Positions 36,101 through 43,286 of a DNA stretch of 55,895 nt are shown here, piece by piece. The DNA comes from Campylobacter gracilis (GTDB lineage: Bacteria; Campylobacterota; Campylobacteria; Campylobacterales; Campylobacteraceae). The stretch spans positions 1 to 55,895 of the forward strand of contig NZ_JAHAFS010000016.1 in the NCBI RefSeq assembly GCF_018374135.1, given 5' to 3'. The translations under genes and the position numbers were made by a program. How positions within the stretch are numbered: the first letter of the stretch is position 1; each line of letters opens with the position of its first letter. Under the pieces are notes generated by a model. The model made no database searches and was not told where the DNA came from. It saw only the letters and a program-made list of their open reading frames with translations.

Positions 36101-37264
36101 CTCGCCGGGTCGCATAACCTTGTAAATTCTAATCGCAGCTAGATCGTTCTCGTCGTCTATGCCCTCGCTTTGCTGCAAGAGCTTAAGCGCGTCCGCATCT
36201 TGAATGAAGGAATTTATAATCGAAGTATCTACGCCGCTAGCTAGGTCGTTAGCAATCGTAAATTTTTTCTCGGCGTTAGCGATCTTGGCTAGCTTACCCT
36301 CATCTAGCGCAGTTAGCGAATCAAAAAGCACTTCGCCGCTGTTTTTATCGACGATGGCGTCGGCTAGGTAGCGCTCGGCTAAAATTTCAGCCGGATACTC
36401 GATGAGCTTTAGTCCGTCCTCTGCTAACTTCTCCGCTTTTTTAGATGTTAGGCGCTTGCTTACTTGATGAAGCACTTCGCCCTTTTCATTTATAATGTCG
36501 TAATCGAGCCTGCCCGCGTATTCTTTCGGATCAAAATCGGTTAGAAATTTTCCTTTTTTAATATAGATCGTCTTAATAGGATAAAATAATTTTATAATGT
36601 CTTGTTTTTTGTAGCCGAGTGCGCGAAATAGGATCGTGATCGGAACCTTGCGCCTTTTATTTATGCGCACGTATAGTACGTCTTTTACGTCGTATTCGAA
36701 GTATAGCCAGCTGCCGCGATCAGGTATTATTTGAGCGGTGTAGATAAGTTTATTTAGAACCGTCGGGCTCTCTTCCTCTTTGAAGATTACGCCCGGGCTT
36801 CTGTGCAGCTGATTTACGACGACGCGCTCTACGCCGTTTATGATAAATGAAATTCTATCGGTCATTAAAGGAATGTCGCGAATGAATATATCTTGTTCTT
36901 TGATCTCTTTTACGCCGATTTTTTTGTCCGTTTTTTCGTCGCGCTCATGCACTAGCAAGCGGAGCTTCATCTTTAAATTTACGGAGTAGGTAAGACCTCT
37001 CTCCATGCATTCTCTAATCGAATACTTTGGCTTTGAAATTTCGCTACTTACATACTCGATACTTAGTCTATTCTGTGCATCGTGGATAGGAAAAATGGCT
37101 TTGAAAACCTTCTCTATGCCGCTTTCTCCACCCGAGTTATCAAGATTTAAAAAATGATCAAAACTTTTCTTTTGTAGTTGTAATAAATTCGGAATTTCGA
37201 TGTCTTTGGGAACCTTTGAAAAATCCACCCTGAGACGATTTCCTGAATATAGGCTGTTTAACAT
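33128..37264 (-). CDS. rpoB: RNA polymerase subunit beta
   Basis: 1378 residues from the ATG at 37264 ([23 protein letters not shown]). A longer frame from 37321 adds 19 residues (MPVRRIGTSFFKI...) but runs through the rplL-rpoB hairpin, lacks a ribosome site and does not match the family start; GAGG precedes the chosen ATG. Rifampicin-pocket sequences look wild type ([27 protein letters not shown]), and [11 protein letters not shown] and [12 protein letters not shown] are present. Confidence 0.98.
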   Translation of the reverse strand: [1378 protein letters not shown]

Positions 37265-37298
37265 TCCACTACCTCGTAGTTGTATTTTAAAGAAAGAA

Positions 37299-37321
37299 GT
37301 GCCGATGCGACGCACCGGCAC
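37299..37321 (-). terminator. rplL-rpoB attenuator-like hairpin
   Basis: On the minus strand, GTGCCGGTG and CATCGGCAC form a 9-bp stem (one G-T pair) with a 5-base loop, followed by TTCTTTCTTT. Its place between the L7/L12 and beta genes matches the attenuator that lowers rpoBC transcription relative to ribosomal protein genes in other bacteria. Confidence 0.65.
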
Positions 37322-37354
37322 ACATTTGTATGCGAAATTTTAAAATTCCGCGAT

Positions 37355-37735
37355 TTATTTGAGTTCGACTTTAGCGCCTGCTTCTTCAAGTTCTTTTTTA
37401 GCCTTCTCGGCGTCTTCTTTGTTAAGTCCCTCTTTAAGAACGGACGGAGTAGCCTCGGTAGCGTCTTTGGCCTCTTTTAGACCAAGGCCCGTTAAGGCGC
37501 GAACAACCTTAATTACGTTGATTTTCTTATCACCTGCATCAAGCAATACGACGTCGAATTCCGTTTTCTCTTCAGCCGCTGCCGCGCCTGCGCCGCCAGC
37601 GCCTGCGCCGCCAGCTACCATAACCGGAGCTGCGCTTACGCCGAATTTTTCCTCGAATTCTTTAACTAACTCGCTAAGCTCTAGCACCGAAAGATTAGAG
37701 ATATACTCTAAAACGTCTTCTTTTGAAATTGCCAT
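37355..37735 (-). CDS. rplL: 50S ribosomal protein L7/L12
   Basis: 126 residues: N-terminal dimerisation helices (MAISKEDVLEYISNLSVLELSELVKEFEEKFGV), an Ala/Gly hinge and the C-terminal factor-binding domain (GLGLKEAKDATEATPSVLKEGLNKEDAEKAKKELEEAGAKVELK). It forms the ribosomal stalk that recruits EF-Tu and EF-G. Follows rplJ by 20 bases. Confidence 0.98.
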   Translation of the reverse strand: MAISKEDVLEYISNLSVLELSELVKEFEEKFGVSAAPVMVAGGAGAGGAGAAAAEEKTEFDVVLLDAGDKKINVIKVVRALTGLGLKEAKDATEATPSVLKEGLNKEDAEKAKKELEEAGAKVELK

Positions 37736-37755
37736 TTTATTCTCCTAAATTTTAA

Positions 37756-38235
37756 TTAAGCGCTAGCTTCTTTTTTCTGCTTAAGCGCATTGAGGCCGAT
37801 CGTAAAATTTTGAATCGGCGCATTCCATACTTGAAGTAACATCGCGATAAGCTCGTCTCTCGAAGGCATCTTCGAAAGCGCTCTAACCTTATCTACGCCG
37901 GCTACTTCCCCATCGATATGAGCGGTCTTAAGCTTAAAAATTTCATTTTTCTCTTCAAATTTAGCCGCTACTTTACATACAGAAAGCTGCTCGCCCCATA
38001 AGAAGATATTGGTATCTTTAAAGCTAAGTCCGTTTTTTTCGGCATTTTTTAAAGCGATATTGGCTAGGGTATTTTTGATAACCCGAACCTTTACGCCCGC
38101 TTCGCGCGCGCTATTTCTAAGATCTTCAAGCTGCTTAACGCTAAGGCCTTTAAAATCGGAAATTACTATAGCTTCGCTAGCTTTGAAAGCCTCGCCAAGC
38201 TCCGCTACTATCTTTGATTTTTCGTCTCTCGTCAT
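37756..38235 (-). CDS. rplJ: 50S ribosomal protein L10
   Basis: 159 residues, TRDEKSKIVAELGEAFKASEAIVISDFKGLSVKQLEDLR at the start. It anchors L7/L12 dimers to the ribosome; in many bacteria the L10-L12 complex represses its own mRNA leader. ATG preceded by AAAGGAG. Confidence 0.97.
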   Translation of the reverse strand: MTRDEKSKIVAELGEAFKASEAIVISDFKGLSVKQLEDLRNSAREAGVKVRVIKNTLANIALKNAEKNGLSFKDTNIFLWGEQLSVCKVAAKFEEKNEIFKLKTAHIDGEVAGVDKVRALSKMPSRDELIAMLLQVWNAPIQNFTIGLNALKQKKEASA

Positions 38236-38271
38236 TAGGTCTCCTTTCCGATCGGTGATTTCAAGCCAAGC

Positions 38272-38295
38272 GATCGAAATTTTAAAATTTCGATC
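38272..38295. promoter_or_regulatory. Perfect palindrome in the rplJ leader
   Basis: A 24-base perfect palindrome with half-site GATCGAAATTTT, in the 113-base rplA-rplJ gap, 37 bases before rplJ. It lies where an L10 autoregulatory leader would be, but its core is the AAATTTTAAAATTT word common in this genome, so it may have no regulatory role. Confidence 0.3.
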
Positions 38296-38348
38296 AATTA
38301 AGTTAAAAACCTTGAGCTATCTCCAATCTAAGATAAAAATTTAAAATT

Positions 38349-39050
38349 TTATTTTAAATCGATTATTTCTTGATTATCCAGTGTAACTGCAGGGCTCATA
38401 GTAAGTGAAAGCGATGCATGAGTTACGTATCTGCCCTTCGCAGTCGCTGGCTTATGCTTATTTATGGTTTTAATAAACGTCGTAAGATTGTCTAAAAGCT
38501 GCTCTTTGCTAAAGCTAGCCTTGCCAAGGCCTGCGTGGATATTTCCCTGCTTATCGACGCGGAAATTTACCTGTCCACCCTTAGCATTTTTAACGGCCTG
38601 AGCGACATCCATAGTAACGGTACCGGTTTTAGGGTTCGGCATAACGCCTTTTGGACCGAGAATACGACCTACCTTACCGACTAGTCCCATTAAATTTGGA
38701 GTAGCGATAAGAACATCGAAATTTATATTTCCTTTTTGGATCTCTTCGATTAGATCATCGGCGCCCACGATATCGGCGCCCGCTTCGCTAGCCTCGCTAG
38801 CTTTTGCGTCTTTTGCAATCACGGCTACGCGGACGCTCTTGCCAGTACCGGCAGGTAAAACGACCGAGCCGCGCACCATCTGATCGGCATGTCTTGGATC
38901 CACGTTTAGTTTAAGAGCGATCTCCACCGTCTCGTCAAATTTAGCAGAAGCTAGAGTTTTTACTGTGCTTACCGCTTCGTCTACACTATAAATTTTATTT
39001 ACGTCAACTTTTTTTAAAAGTTCGTTGAATCTTTTTGAATTTTTTGGCAT
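38349..39050 (-). CDS. rplA: 50S ribosomal protein L1
   Basis: 233 residues; contains VDPRHADQMVRGSVVLPAGTGKSVRVAV and PNPKTGTVTMDVAQAVKNAKGGQVNFR, the L1 signatures. It binds 23S rRNA at the E-site stalk and usually represses the rplK-rplA mRNA. ATG behind a GGAG-type site, 56 bases after rplK. Confidence 0.98.
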   Translation of the reverse strand: MPKNSKRFNELLKKVDVNKIYSVDEAVSTVKTLASAKFDETVEIALKLNVDPRHADQMVRGSVVLPAGTGKSVRVAVIAKDAKASEASEAGADIVGADDLIEEIQKGNINFDVLIATPNLMGLVGKVGRILGPKGVMPNPKTGTVTMDVAQAVKNAKGGQVNFRVDKQGNIHAGLGKASFSKEQLLDNLTTFIKTINKHKPATAKGRYVTHASLSLTMSPAVTLDNQEIIDLK

Positions 39051-39106
39051 ATATTTCTCCGCAATTAAAGTGCTACCGCTTTTTTAAACCTTAGCGGTCA
39101 AAAGGT

Positions 39107-39532
39107 CTAGTCAGTAACCGTAATACCCATAGAACGAGCCGAACCCGCTATAATCCTAGCCGCCTGCTCTCTATCTTTGGTATTCAGATCAGCGATCTTT
39201 TTCTCGACGATCTCTAAAACCTGAGCCTTAGTTAAGGACGCCACCTTCTTTTTAAGAGGGTTGTCCGAACCCTTATCTATCTTCGCCGCTTTTTTGATCA
39301 AATCCGTCGCAGGCGGTTGTTTAGTGATGAAAGTAAAGCTTTTATCAGCATAAACCGTGATGATAACAGGAATGTTAAAGCCCGCCATATCTTTGGTTCG
39401 CTCGTTAAATGCTTTGCAAAATTCCATAATATTAACGCCCTTTTGGCCTAGTGCAGGACCTACCGGCGGGCTTGGATTCGCTTTTGCGGCCGCTATTTGC
39501 AGCTTAATTTCGCCAACAACTTTCTTAGCCAT
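39107..39532 (-). CDS. rplK: 50S ribosomal protein L11
   Basis: 141 residues, KKVVGEIKLQIAAAKANPSPPVGPALGQKGVNIMEFCKAFNERT. It is part of the GTPase-associated centre and the thiostrepton site. Located after nusG with a 20-base gap, the classical order. Confidence 0.98.
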   Translation of the reverse strand: MAKKVVGEIKLQIAAAKANPSPPVGPALGQKGVNIMEFCKAFNERTKDMAGFNIPVIITVYADKSFTFITKQPPATDLIKKAAKIDKGSDNPLKKKVASLTKAQVLEIVEKKIADLNTKDREQAARIIAGSARSMGITVTD

Positions 39533-39552
39533 AAATTTACTCCTTATAAAAT

Positions 39553-40083
39553 TTAAATAATCTTTTCAACTTGCGAGTATGAAATTTCAATCGGCGTGCT
39601 TCGACCGAAGATTGAAACATTGAGGCGAAGCTTGCCGTGAATCATATCATACTCTTCTACGATGCCGTTGAAATTAGCAAAAGGTCCGTCGACGATCCTA
39701 ACCGTCTCGCCCTCATCGAAATTAATCTTGGGCTTAGGAGCCTCGCGATTATTAATCTTTTCTAGAATTATTTCGATATCTTTTTCCGGTAACGCAGAGG
39801 GCTTTTTAGCCTCGCCAATAAAGCGACTGACCTTAGGCAGCATCTGAATTCTATGCCATAAAGTGGTATCCAGATCTAAATTTGCAAAGCAATACCCAGG
39901 ATATAAGCTGCGCTCTTTAATGGTTTGCTTTGTATTTTTGACCTCTATAACATCTTCGGTAGGCACTAGCACTTCGCCGATCTTAGTCTCAAGCGCTTCG
40001 TCTTGCTTTAGCGCTTCTATCGCGCGCTTTACCGCCATCTCGCTGCCGGCGTAAGTTTGTATCGCATACCATTTATTTGCCAT
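39553..40083 (-). CDS. nusG: Transcription termination/antitermination factor NusG
   Basis: 176 residues: the NGN domain (KWYAIQTYAGSEMAVKRAIEAL...YPGYCFANLDLDTTLWHRIQMLPKVSRFIG) binds RNA polymerase; the C-terminal KOW domain (FDEGETVRIVDGPFANFNGIVEEYD) contacts Rho or ribosomal S10. It lies 14 bases after secE. Confidence 0.97.
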   Translation of the reverse strand: MANKWYAIQTYAGSEMAVKRAIEALKQDEALETKIGEVLVPTEDVIEVKNTKQTIKERSLYPGYCFANLDLDTTLWHRIQMLPKVSRFIGEAKKPSALPEKDIEIILEKINNREAPKPKINFDEGETVRIVDGPFANFNGIVEEYDMIHGKLRLNVSIFGRSTPIEISYSQVEKII

Positions 40084-40097
40084 ATTGCGATCCTTAC

Positions 40098-40271
40098 TTA
40101 GGCCGTTATCAAAGCGGACATAATAAGATCCACTAACGCTAAAAACAGTGCGATAACTACGACTACGACGACTACAGAGATATATGCTGTTTTAGTTTGA
40201 TCTTTAGTCGGGAAAATTACCTTATCTAACTCTACTTTTGCTTGTTTATAATACTCTTTTACTTTTTCCAT
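40098..40271 (-). CDS. secE: Preprotein translocase subunit SecE
   Basis: 57 residues from ATG 40271: MEKVKEYYKQAKVELDKVIFPTKDQTKTAY, then one membrane segment (ISVVVVVVVIALFLALVDLIM). This is the short single-TM SecE common outside gamma-proteobacteria; it clamps SecY in the inner membrane. A 14-residue upstream extension would run into tRNA-Trp and is rejected. Confidence 0.95.
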   Translation of the reverse strand: MEKVKEYYKQAKVELDKVIFPTKDQTKTAYISVVVVVVVIALFLALVDLIMSALITA

Positions 40272-40283
40272 ACCCAATCCTCG

Positions 40284-40359
40284 TGGCAGGGCAAGAGGGA
40301 TTCGAACCCCCAACCATCGGATTTGGAATCCGGCGCTCTACCGTTGGAGCTATTGCCCT
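40284..40359 (-). tRNA. tRNA-Trp (CCA)
   Basis: A 76-base cloverleaf on the minus strand: acceptor AGGGCAA/TTGCCCT, anticodon CCA in GGATTCCAAATCC, T-loop GGGTTCGAATCCC, and an encoded 3' CCA. It sits between rpmG and secE, the usual place in this phylum. Confidence 0.97.
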
Positions 40360-40365
40360 ATAACA

Positions 40366-40539
40366 TTAGCCTTTTAACTTGACTTCTTTATGAAGCGTGT
40401 GCTTTTTTAATCTAGGGCAATATTTTTTAAGTTCTAGTTTTTCGGTCGTAGTTTTGCTATTTTTATAAGTAGTATAGTTAATATCGCCACTTTCGGAGCA
40501 TTTTAATCCGACCTTTACTCTACTTGAATTCTTTGCCAT
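40366..40539 (-). CDS. rpmG: 50S ribosomal protein L33
   Basis: 57 residues read directly from the sequence: ATG at 40539, beginning MAKNSSRVKVGLKCSESGDI and containing NYTTYKNSKTTTEKLELKKY, CPRLKKHTLHKE. It keeps two Cys (C14 and C41) where zinc-binding L33 has four, so it is probably the zinc-free form. AAGGAAACCAA precedes the ATG. It lies between the tuf terminator and tRNA-Trp. Confidence 0.95.
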   Translation of the reverse strand: MAKNSSRVKVGLKCSESGDINYTTYKNSKTTTEKLELKKYCPRLKKHTLHKEVKLKG

Positions 40540-40560
40540 TTGGTTTCCTTGAATAAAAAA

Positions 40561-40590
40561 GCAAGCGGAATTTTATAAAATTCCGCTTGC
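40561..40590 (-). terminator. tuf terminator, 30-base perfect palindrome
   Basis: Half-site GCAAGCGGAATTTTA repeated as an exact inverted copy, followed on the minus strand by TTTTTTATTC; on the plus strand seven A's follow. It starts 8 bases after tuf and looks like a strong intrinsic terminator, though rpmG and the rest of the block lie beyond it, so either leakage or a second promoter must serve them. Confidence 0.85.
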
Positions 40591-40597
40591 AAAAAAA

Positions 40598-41797
40598 TTA
40601 AGCGATGATTTTCGAAACGACGCCTGAGCCTACGGTGTGACCGCCTTCGCGAATCGCGAAGCGAGTACCTTGCTCAAGAGCAATTGGAGCGATTAGCTCA
40701 ACGGTAATCTTAACATTATCGCCAGGCATTACCATCTCGGTTCCCTCAGGAAGAGTAATCGAACCGGTAACATCTGTCGTACGAACGTAAAACTGCGGTC
40801 TATAATTATTAAAGAATGGAGTATGACGTCCGCCTTCTTCTTTAGTTAGGATATAAACCTCGCCCTCAAATTTAGTATGAGGAGTGATCGATTTTGGTTT
40901 GCATAAAACCATACCGCGCTCTACTTCCTCTTTCTTAGTACCGCGCAATAAAACACCTACGTTATCGCCGGCTTCACCTTGATCCATCTCTTTTCTAAAC
41001 ATCTCAACGCCAGTGACGGTAGTAGTCTGAGTAGGCTTAATACCTACGATCTCGATAGTATCGCCAACTTTAACGATACCTTTTTCGATTCTACCGGTTA
41101 CAACGGTACCGCGACCGGAAATCGAAAAAATATCTTCGATCGGAAGAAGGAAATCTTTGTCGGTATCGCGAACAGGGGTTGGAATATAGCTATCAACCGC
41201 ATCCATAAGCTCCATAATCTTTGCAGACCATTCGCCGTCTTGTCCGGCTTTCGCTTCCTCAAGAGCCTTAAGAGCAGAGCCCTTAATGATTGGGGTCTCG
41301 TCGCCAGGGAATTTATACTCTTTTAAAAGATCTCTAACTTCCTCTTCAACTAGCTCTAAAAGATCCGGATCATCGACCATATCGGTTTTGTTTAGGAAAA
41401 CTACGATATAAGGAACGCCTACCTGGCGAGAAAGCAAGATGTGCTCGCGAGTTTGAGGCATAGGGCCATCCGCAGCAGAAACAACTAAAATAGCGCCGTC
41501 CATCTGAGCCGCACCGGTAATCATATTTTTTACGTAGTCGGCGTGGCCAGGGCAGTCAACGTGAGCATAGTGACGCTTCTCAGTCTCATATTCGATGTGA
41601 GACGTAGCGATAGTAATACCGCGCTCTTTTTCCTCTGGAGCGTTGTCGATATTGTCGTAGTCTTTTAGCTCGGCTAGACCCTTCCTGGAAAGAACAGCAG
41701 AAATAGCAGCTGTCAAAGTAGTCTTACCATGGTCAACGTGACCGATGGTACCAATGTTTACGTGTGGCTTGTTACGATTAAATTTTTCTTTAGCCAT
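40598..41797 (-). CDS. tuf: Elongation factor Tu
   Basis: 399 residues from the second of two adjacent ATGs (41797); the first (41800) is only two bases from GGAGG, too close. GTPase motifs GHVDHGKTTLT, DCPGHADY and NKTDMVD, kirromycin/aa-tRNA-binding domains intact, ending VGSGVVSKIIA. It carries aminoacyl-tRNA to the ribosome. Only one tuf copy is in the window. It follows four tRNA genes and probably shares their transcript. Confidence 0.98.
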   Translation of the reverse strand: MAKEKFNRNKPHVNIGTIGHVDHGKTTLTAAISAVLSRKGLAELKDYDNIDNAPEEKERGITIATSHIEYETEKRHYAHVDCPGHADYVKNMITGAAQMDGAILVVSAADGPMPQTREHILLSRQVGVPYIVVFLNKTDMVDDPDLLELVEEEVRDLLKEYKFPGDETPIIKGSALKALEEAKAGQDGEWSAKIMELMDAVDSYIPTPVRDTDKDFLLPIEDIFSISGRGTVVTGRIEKGIVKVGDTIEIVGIKPTQTTTVTGVEMFRKEMDQGEAGDNVGVLLRGTKKEEVERGMVLCKPKSITPHTKFEGEVYILTKEEGGRHTPFFNNYRPQFYVRTTDVTGSITLPEGTEMVMPGDNVKITVELIAPIALEQGTRFAIREGGHTVGSGVVSKIIA

Positions 41798-41853
41798 CAT
41801 ATCCTCCGTTATTGATTTGTGGATTACACAACAAACTAAGCGACTCTATTTTA

Positions 41854-41928
<75 letters not shown>

Positions 41929-42041
41929 CTAAACTCAGGCAAAGAGAAATCGCTACCAATACCCAACAATGCGACCAAAATTTAGATTATGTAAGCATAT
42001 AAAAGCAGTTAAGTTTTACAGCTCCCAGTAAACCTAAATGG

Positions 42042-42118
42042 TGGAGCGGGAAACGGGGCTCGAACCCGCGACCCTCAGCTTGGAAGGCTGATGCTCTAGC
42101 CAACTGAGCTAATCCCGC
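42042..42118 (-). tRNA. tRNA-Gly (TCC)
   Basis: 77 bases with acceptor GCGGGAT, anticodon TCC within CAGCCTTCCAAGCTG, T-loop GGGTTCGAGCCCC, encoded CCA. Confidence 0.97.
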
Positions 42119-42130
42119 ATCAAAAATTCA

Positions 42131-42216
<86 letters not shown>

Positions 42217-42252
42217 TTTGATGAAATCTGGTCAAACACTGTTACAAAAAAA

Positions 42253-42328
42253 TGGAGCTGGTGGACGGGATCGAACCGCCGACCCACTGCTTACAAGGCA
42301 GTAGCTCTACCAGCTGAGCTACACCAGC
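42253..42328 (-). tRNA. tRNA-Thr (TGT)
   Basis: 76 bases with acceptor GCTGGTG/CACCAGC, anticodon TGT within CTGCCTTGTAAGCAG, T-loop GGTTCGATCCC, encoded CCA. First gene after the strong promoter. Confidence 0.97.
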
Positions 42329-42348
42329 ATTTTGAAATTGAAGTGGCA

Positions 42349-42377
42349 ATTATAACCGAAAAATCCCCAATTGTCAA
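42349..42377 (-). promoter_or_regulatory. Consensus sigma70 promoter of the tRNA-tuf block
   Basis: On the minus strand TTGACA (42372-42377), exactly 17 bases, then TATAAT (42349-42354), about 20 bases before the first tRNA. A full -35 box is rare in Campylobacter promoters, fitting the very high expression required. Confidence 0.9.
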
Positions 42378-42417
42378 GGCTAAAACAGCCTATTTTAAAA
42401 TTTCATAAAATTTCTGC

Positions 42418-42423
42418 TATAAT
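42418..42423 (+). promoter_or_regulatory. -10 element of the small coiled-coil gene
   Basis: TATAAT 31 bases before the ATG at 42455, divergent from the tRNA promoter. Confidence 0.55.
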
Positions 42424-42454
42424 GCGCGCAATTTTAAATTTTAAGGAATTTTAT

Positions 42455-42667
42455 ATGAAAATCGTACCTTGGATCATAATAGTTTTTATGATTTATTTGA
42501 TTTATTATTTTATCTCCCGCTCCGAAAAGCGTCTAAATACCCTTGAAAAGCGCCTAAATAAGATAGAAGAAAACTTAAGCGAGATAAAAAAGGCTACCGA
42601 AGCCAACAGGCTCTTGATCGAAGAAGCAAAGCTGGACTCTGAAGATGACGCAAAAGAGCAAGAATAA
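42455..42667 (+). CDS. Small membrane protein with coiled coil
   Basis: 70 residues: one N-terminal membrane helix (VPWIIIVFMIYLIYYFI, about 4-20), then a charged coiled coil with heptad-like leucines (KRLNTLEKRLNKIEENLSEIKKATEANRLLIEEA). The ATG at 42455 follows AAGGA and its own -10; a longer frame from 42371 begins in AT-rich spacer without a ribosome site. No known function; the type is reminiscent of small division- or envelope-associated proteins, which is only a resemblance. Confidence 0.75.
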   Translation: MKIVPWIIIVFMIYLIYYFISRSEKRLNTLEKRLNKIEENLSEIKKATEANRLLIEEAKLDSEDDAKEQE

Positions 42668-43286
42668 AATTAAATTTAAATCCATGATCTCGCTAGCTTA
42701 GCCTTTTTGCCAAATATCTCGTGCTGAAAATTGTGAGTATATTTTATGCATACTTTGGCATTTTTGAAAGAAATTTTGCCGCAACGTCGAAACCACGAAG
42801 TGCAAGAAGCTCATACGTAACTACTTCTTAAATTTTACGAAATTTAAAATTTGCGCTTTAATCCTGCAACGCTAAGCAAATCCACGCGAATTAATAAATC
42901 AAAATTCCAGCCATTAGCCGCAAATTCCATAGAATTTCAAATAATACCGCGTAAAATTAGAATTCCTGCCAAAATCCATCCCTCAATTCAACTTCTTAAA
43001 ATTTTGCGCAAATCCATCAGCTAAAATTCTAAACTACAAAATTTTAGTATTTAAAATCATATTAATCAACCCCACCGCAGCAGCAAAGCCTATGGGTTCA
43101 CACTGCACGCCACTTCAGGCTGATATATCCGAAAGCTTAAAAGTGTAGACCATAAGCTCTAAAAGCTAACGATAAAATTTAATCATAATTTTTAAAAACC
43201 AAAATTTCAAAAGCACGGAATTTTGTCCCAGGATGTGAATTGAGTAAAAAGCTAACGAAACGCAGGAATTTCACAAATGTTAAATT
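42668..43286. other. Gene-free AT-rich region with possible gene remnants
   Basis: About 620 bases with no intact gene. Two minus-strand stretches read like protein ends: 42744-42827 (EVVTYELLALRGFDVAAKF and a few more residues before a stop) and 43034-43110 (EPIGFAAAVGLINMILNTK before a stop). Neither has a start or a recognised family, and they may be chance. Confidence 0.3.

Noticed and set aside
37265..37321. N-terminal extension of rpoB by 19 residues
   Set aside because: It reads through the attenuator hairpin, has no ribosome site, and the known family start [15 protein letters not shown] is at 37264.
38236..38348. Firm call of an L10 autoregulatory leader
   Set aside because: Only the AT palindrome is evident; no kink-turn elements could be recognised, so it is listed only as a weak candidate.
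40272..40313. N-terminal extension of secE
   Set aside because: It overlaps the 3' half of tRNA-Trp; the family start is MEKVKEYYKQ.
43080..43170. Possible SRP or other structured RNA
   Set aside because: The conserved SRP loop (GGAAG...GCAGCC) is absent and no stable fold could be drawn by eye.
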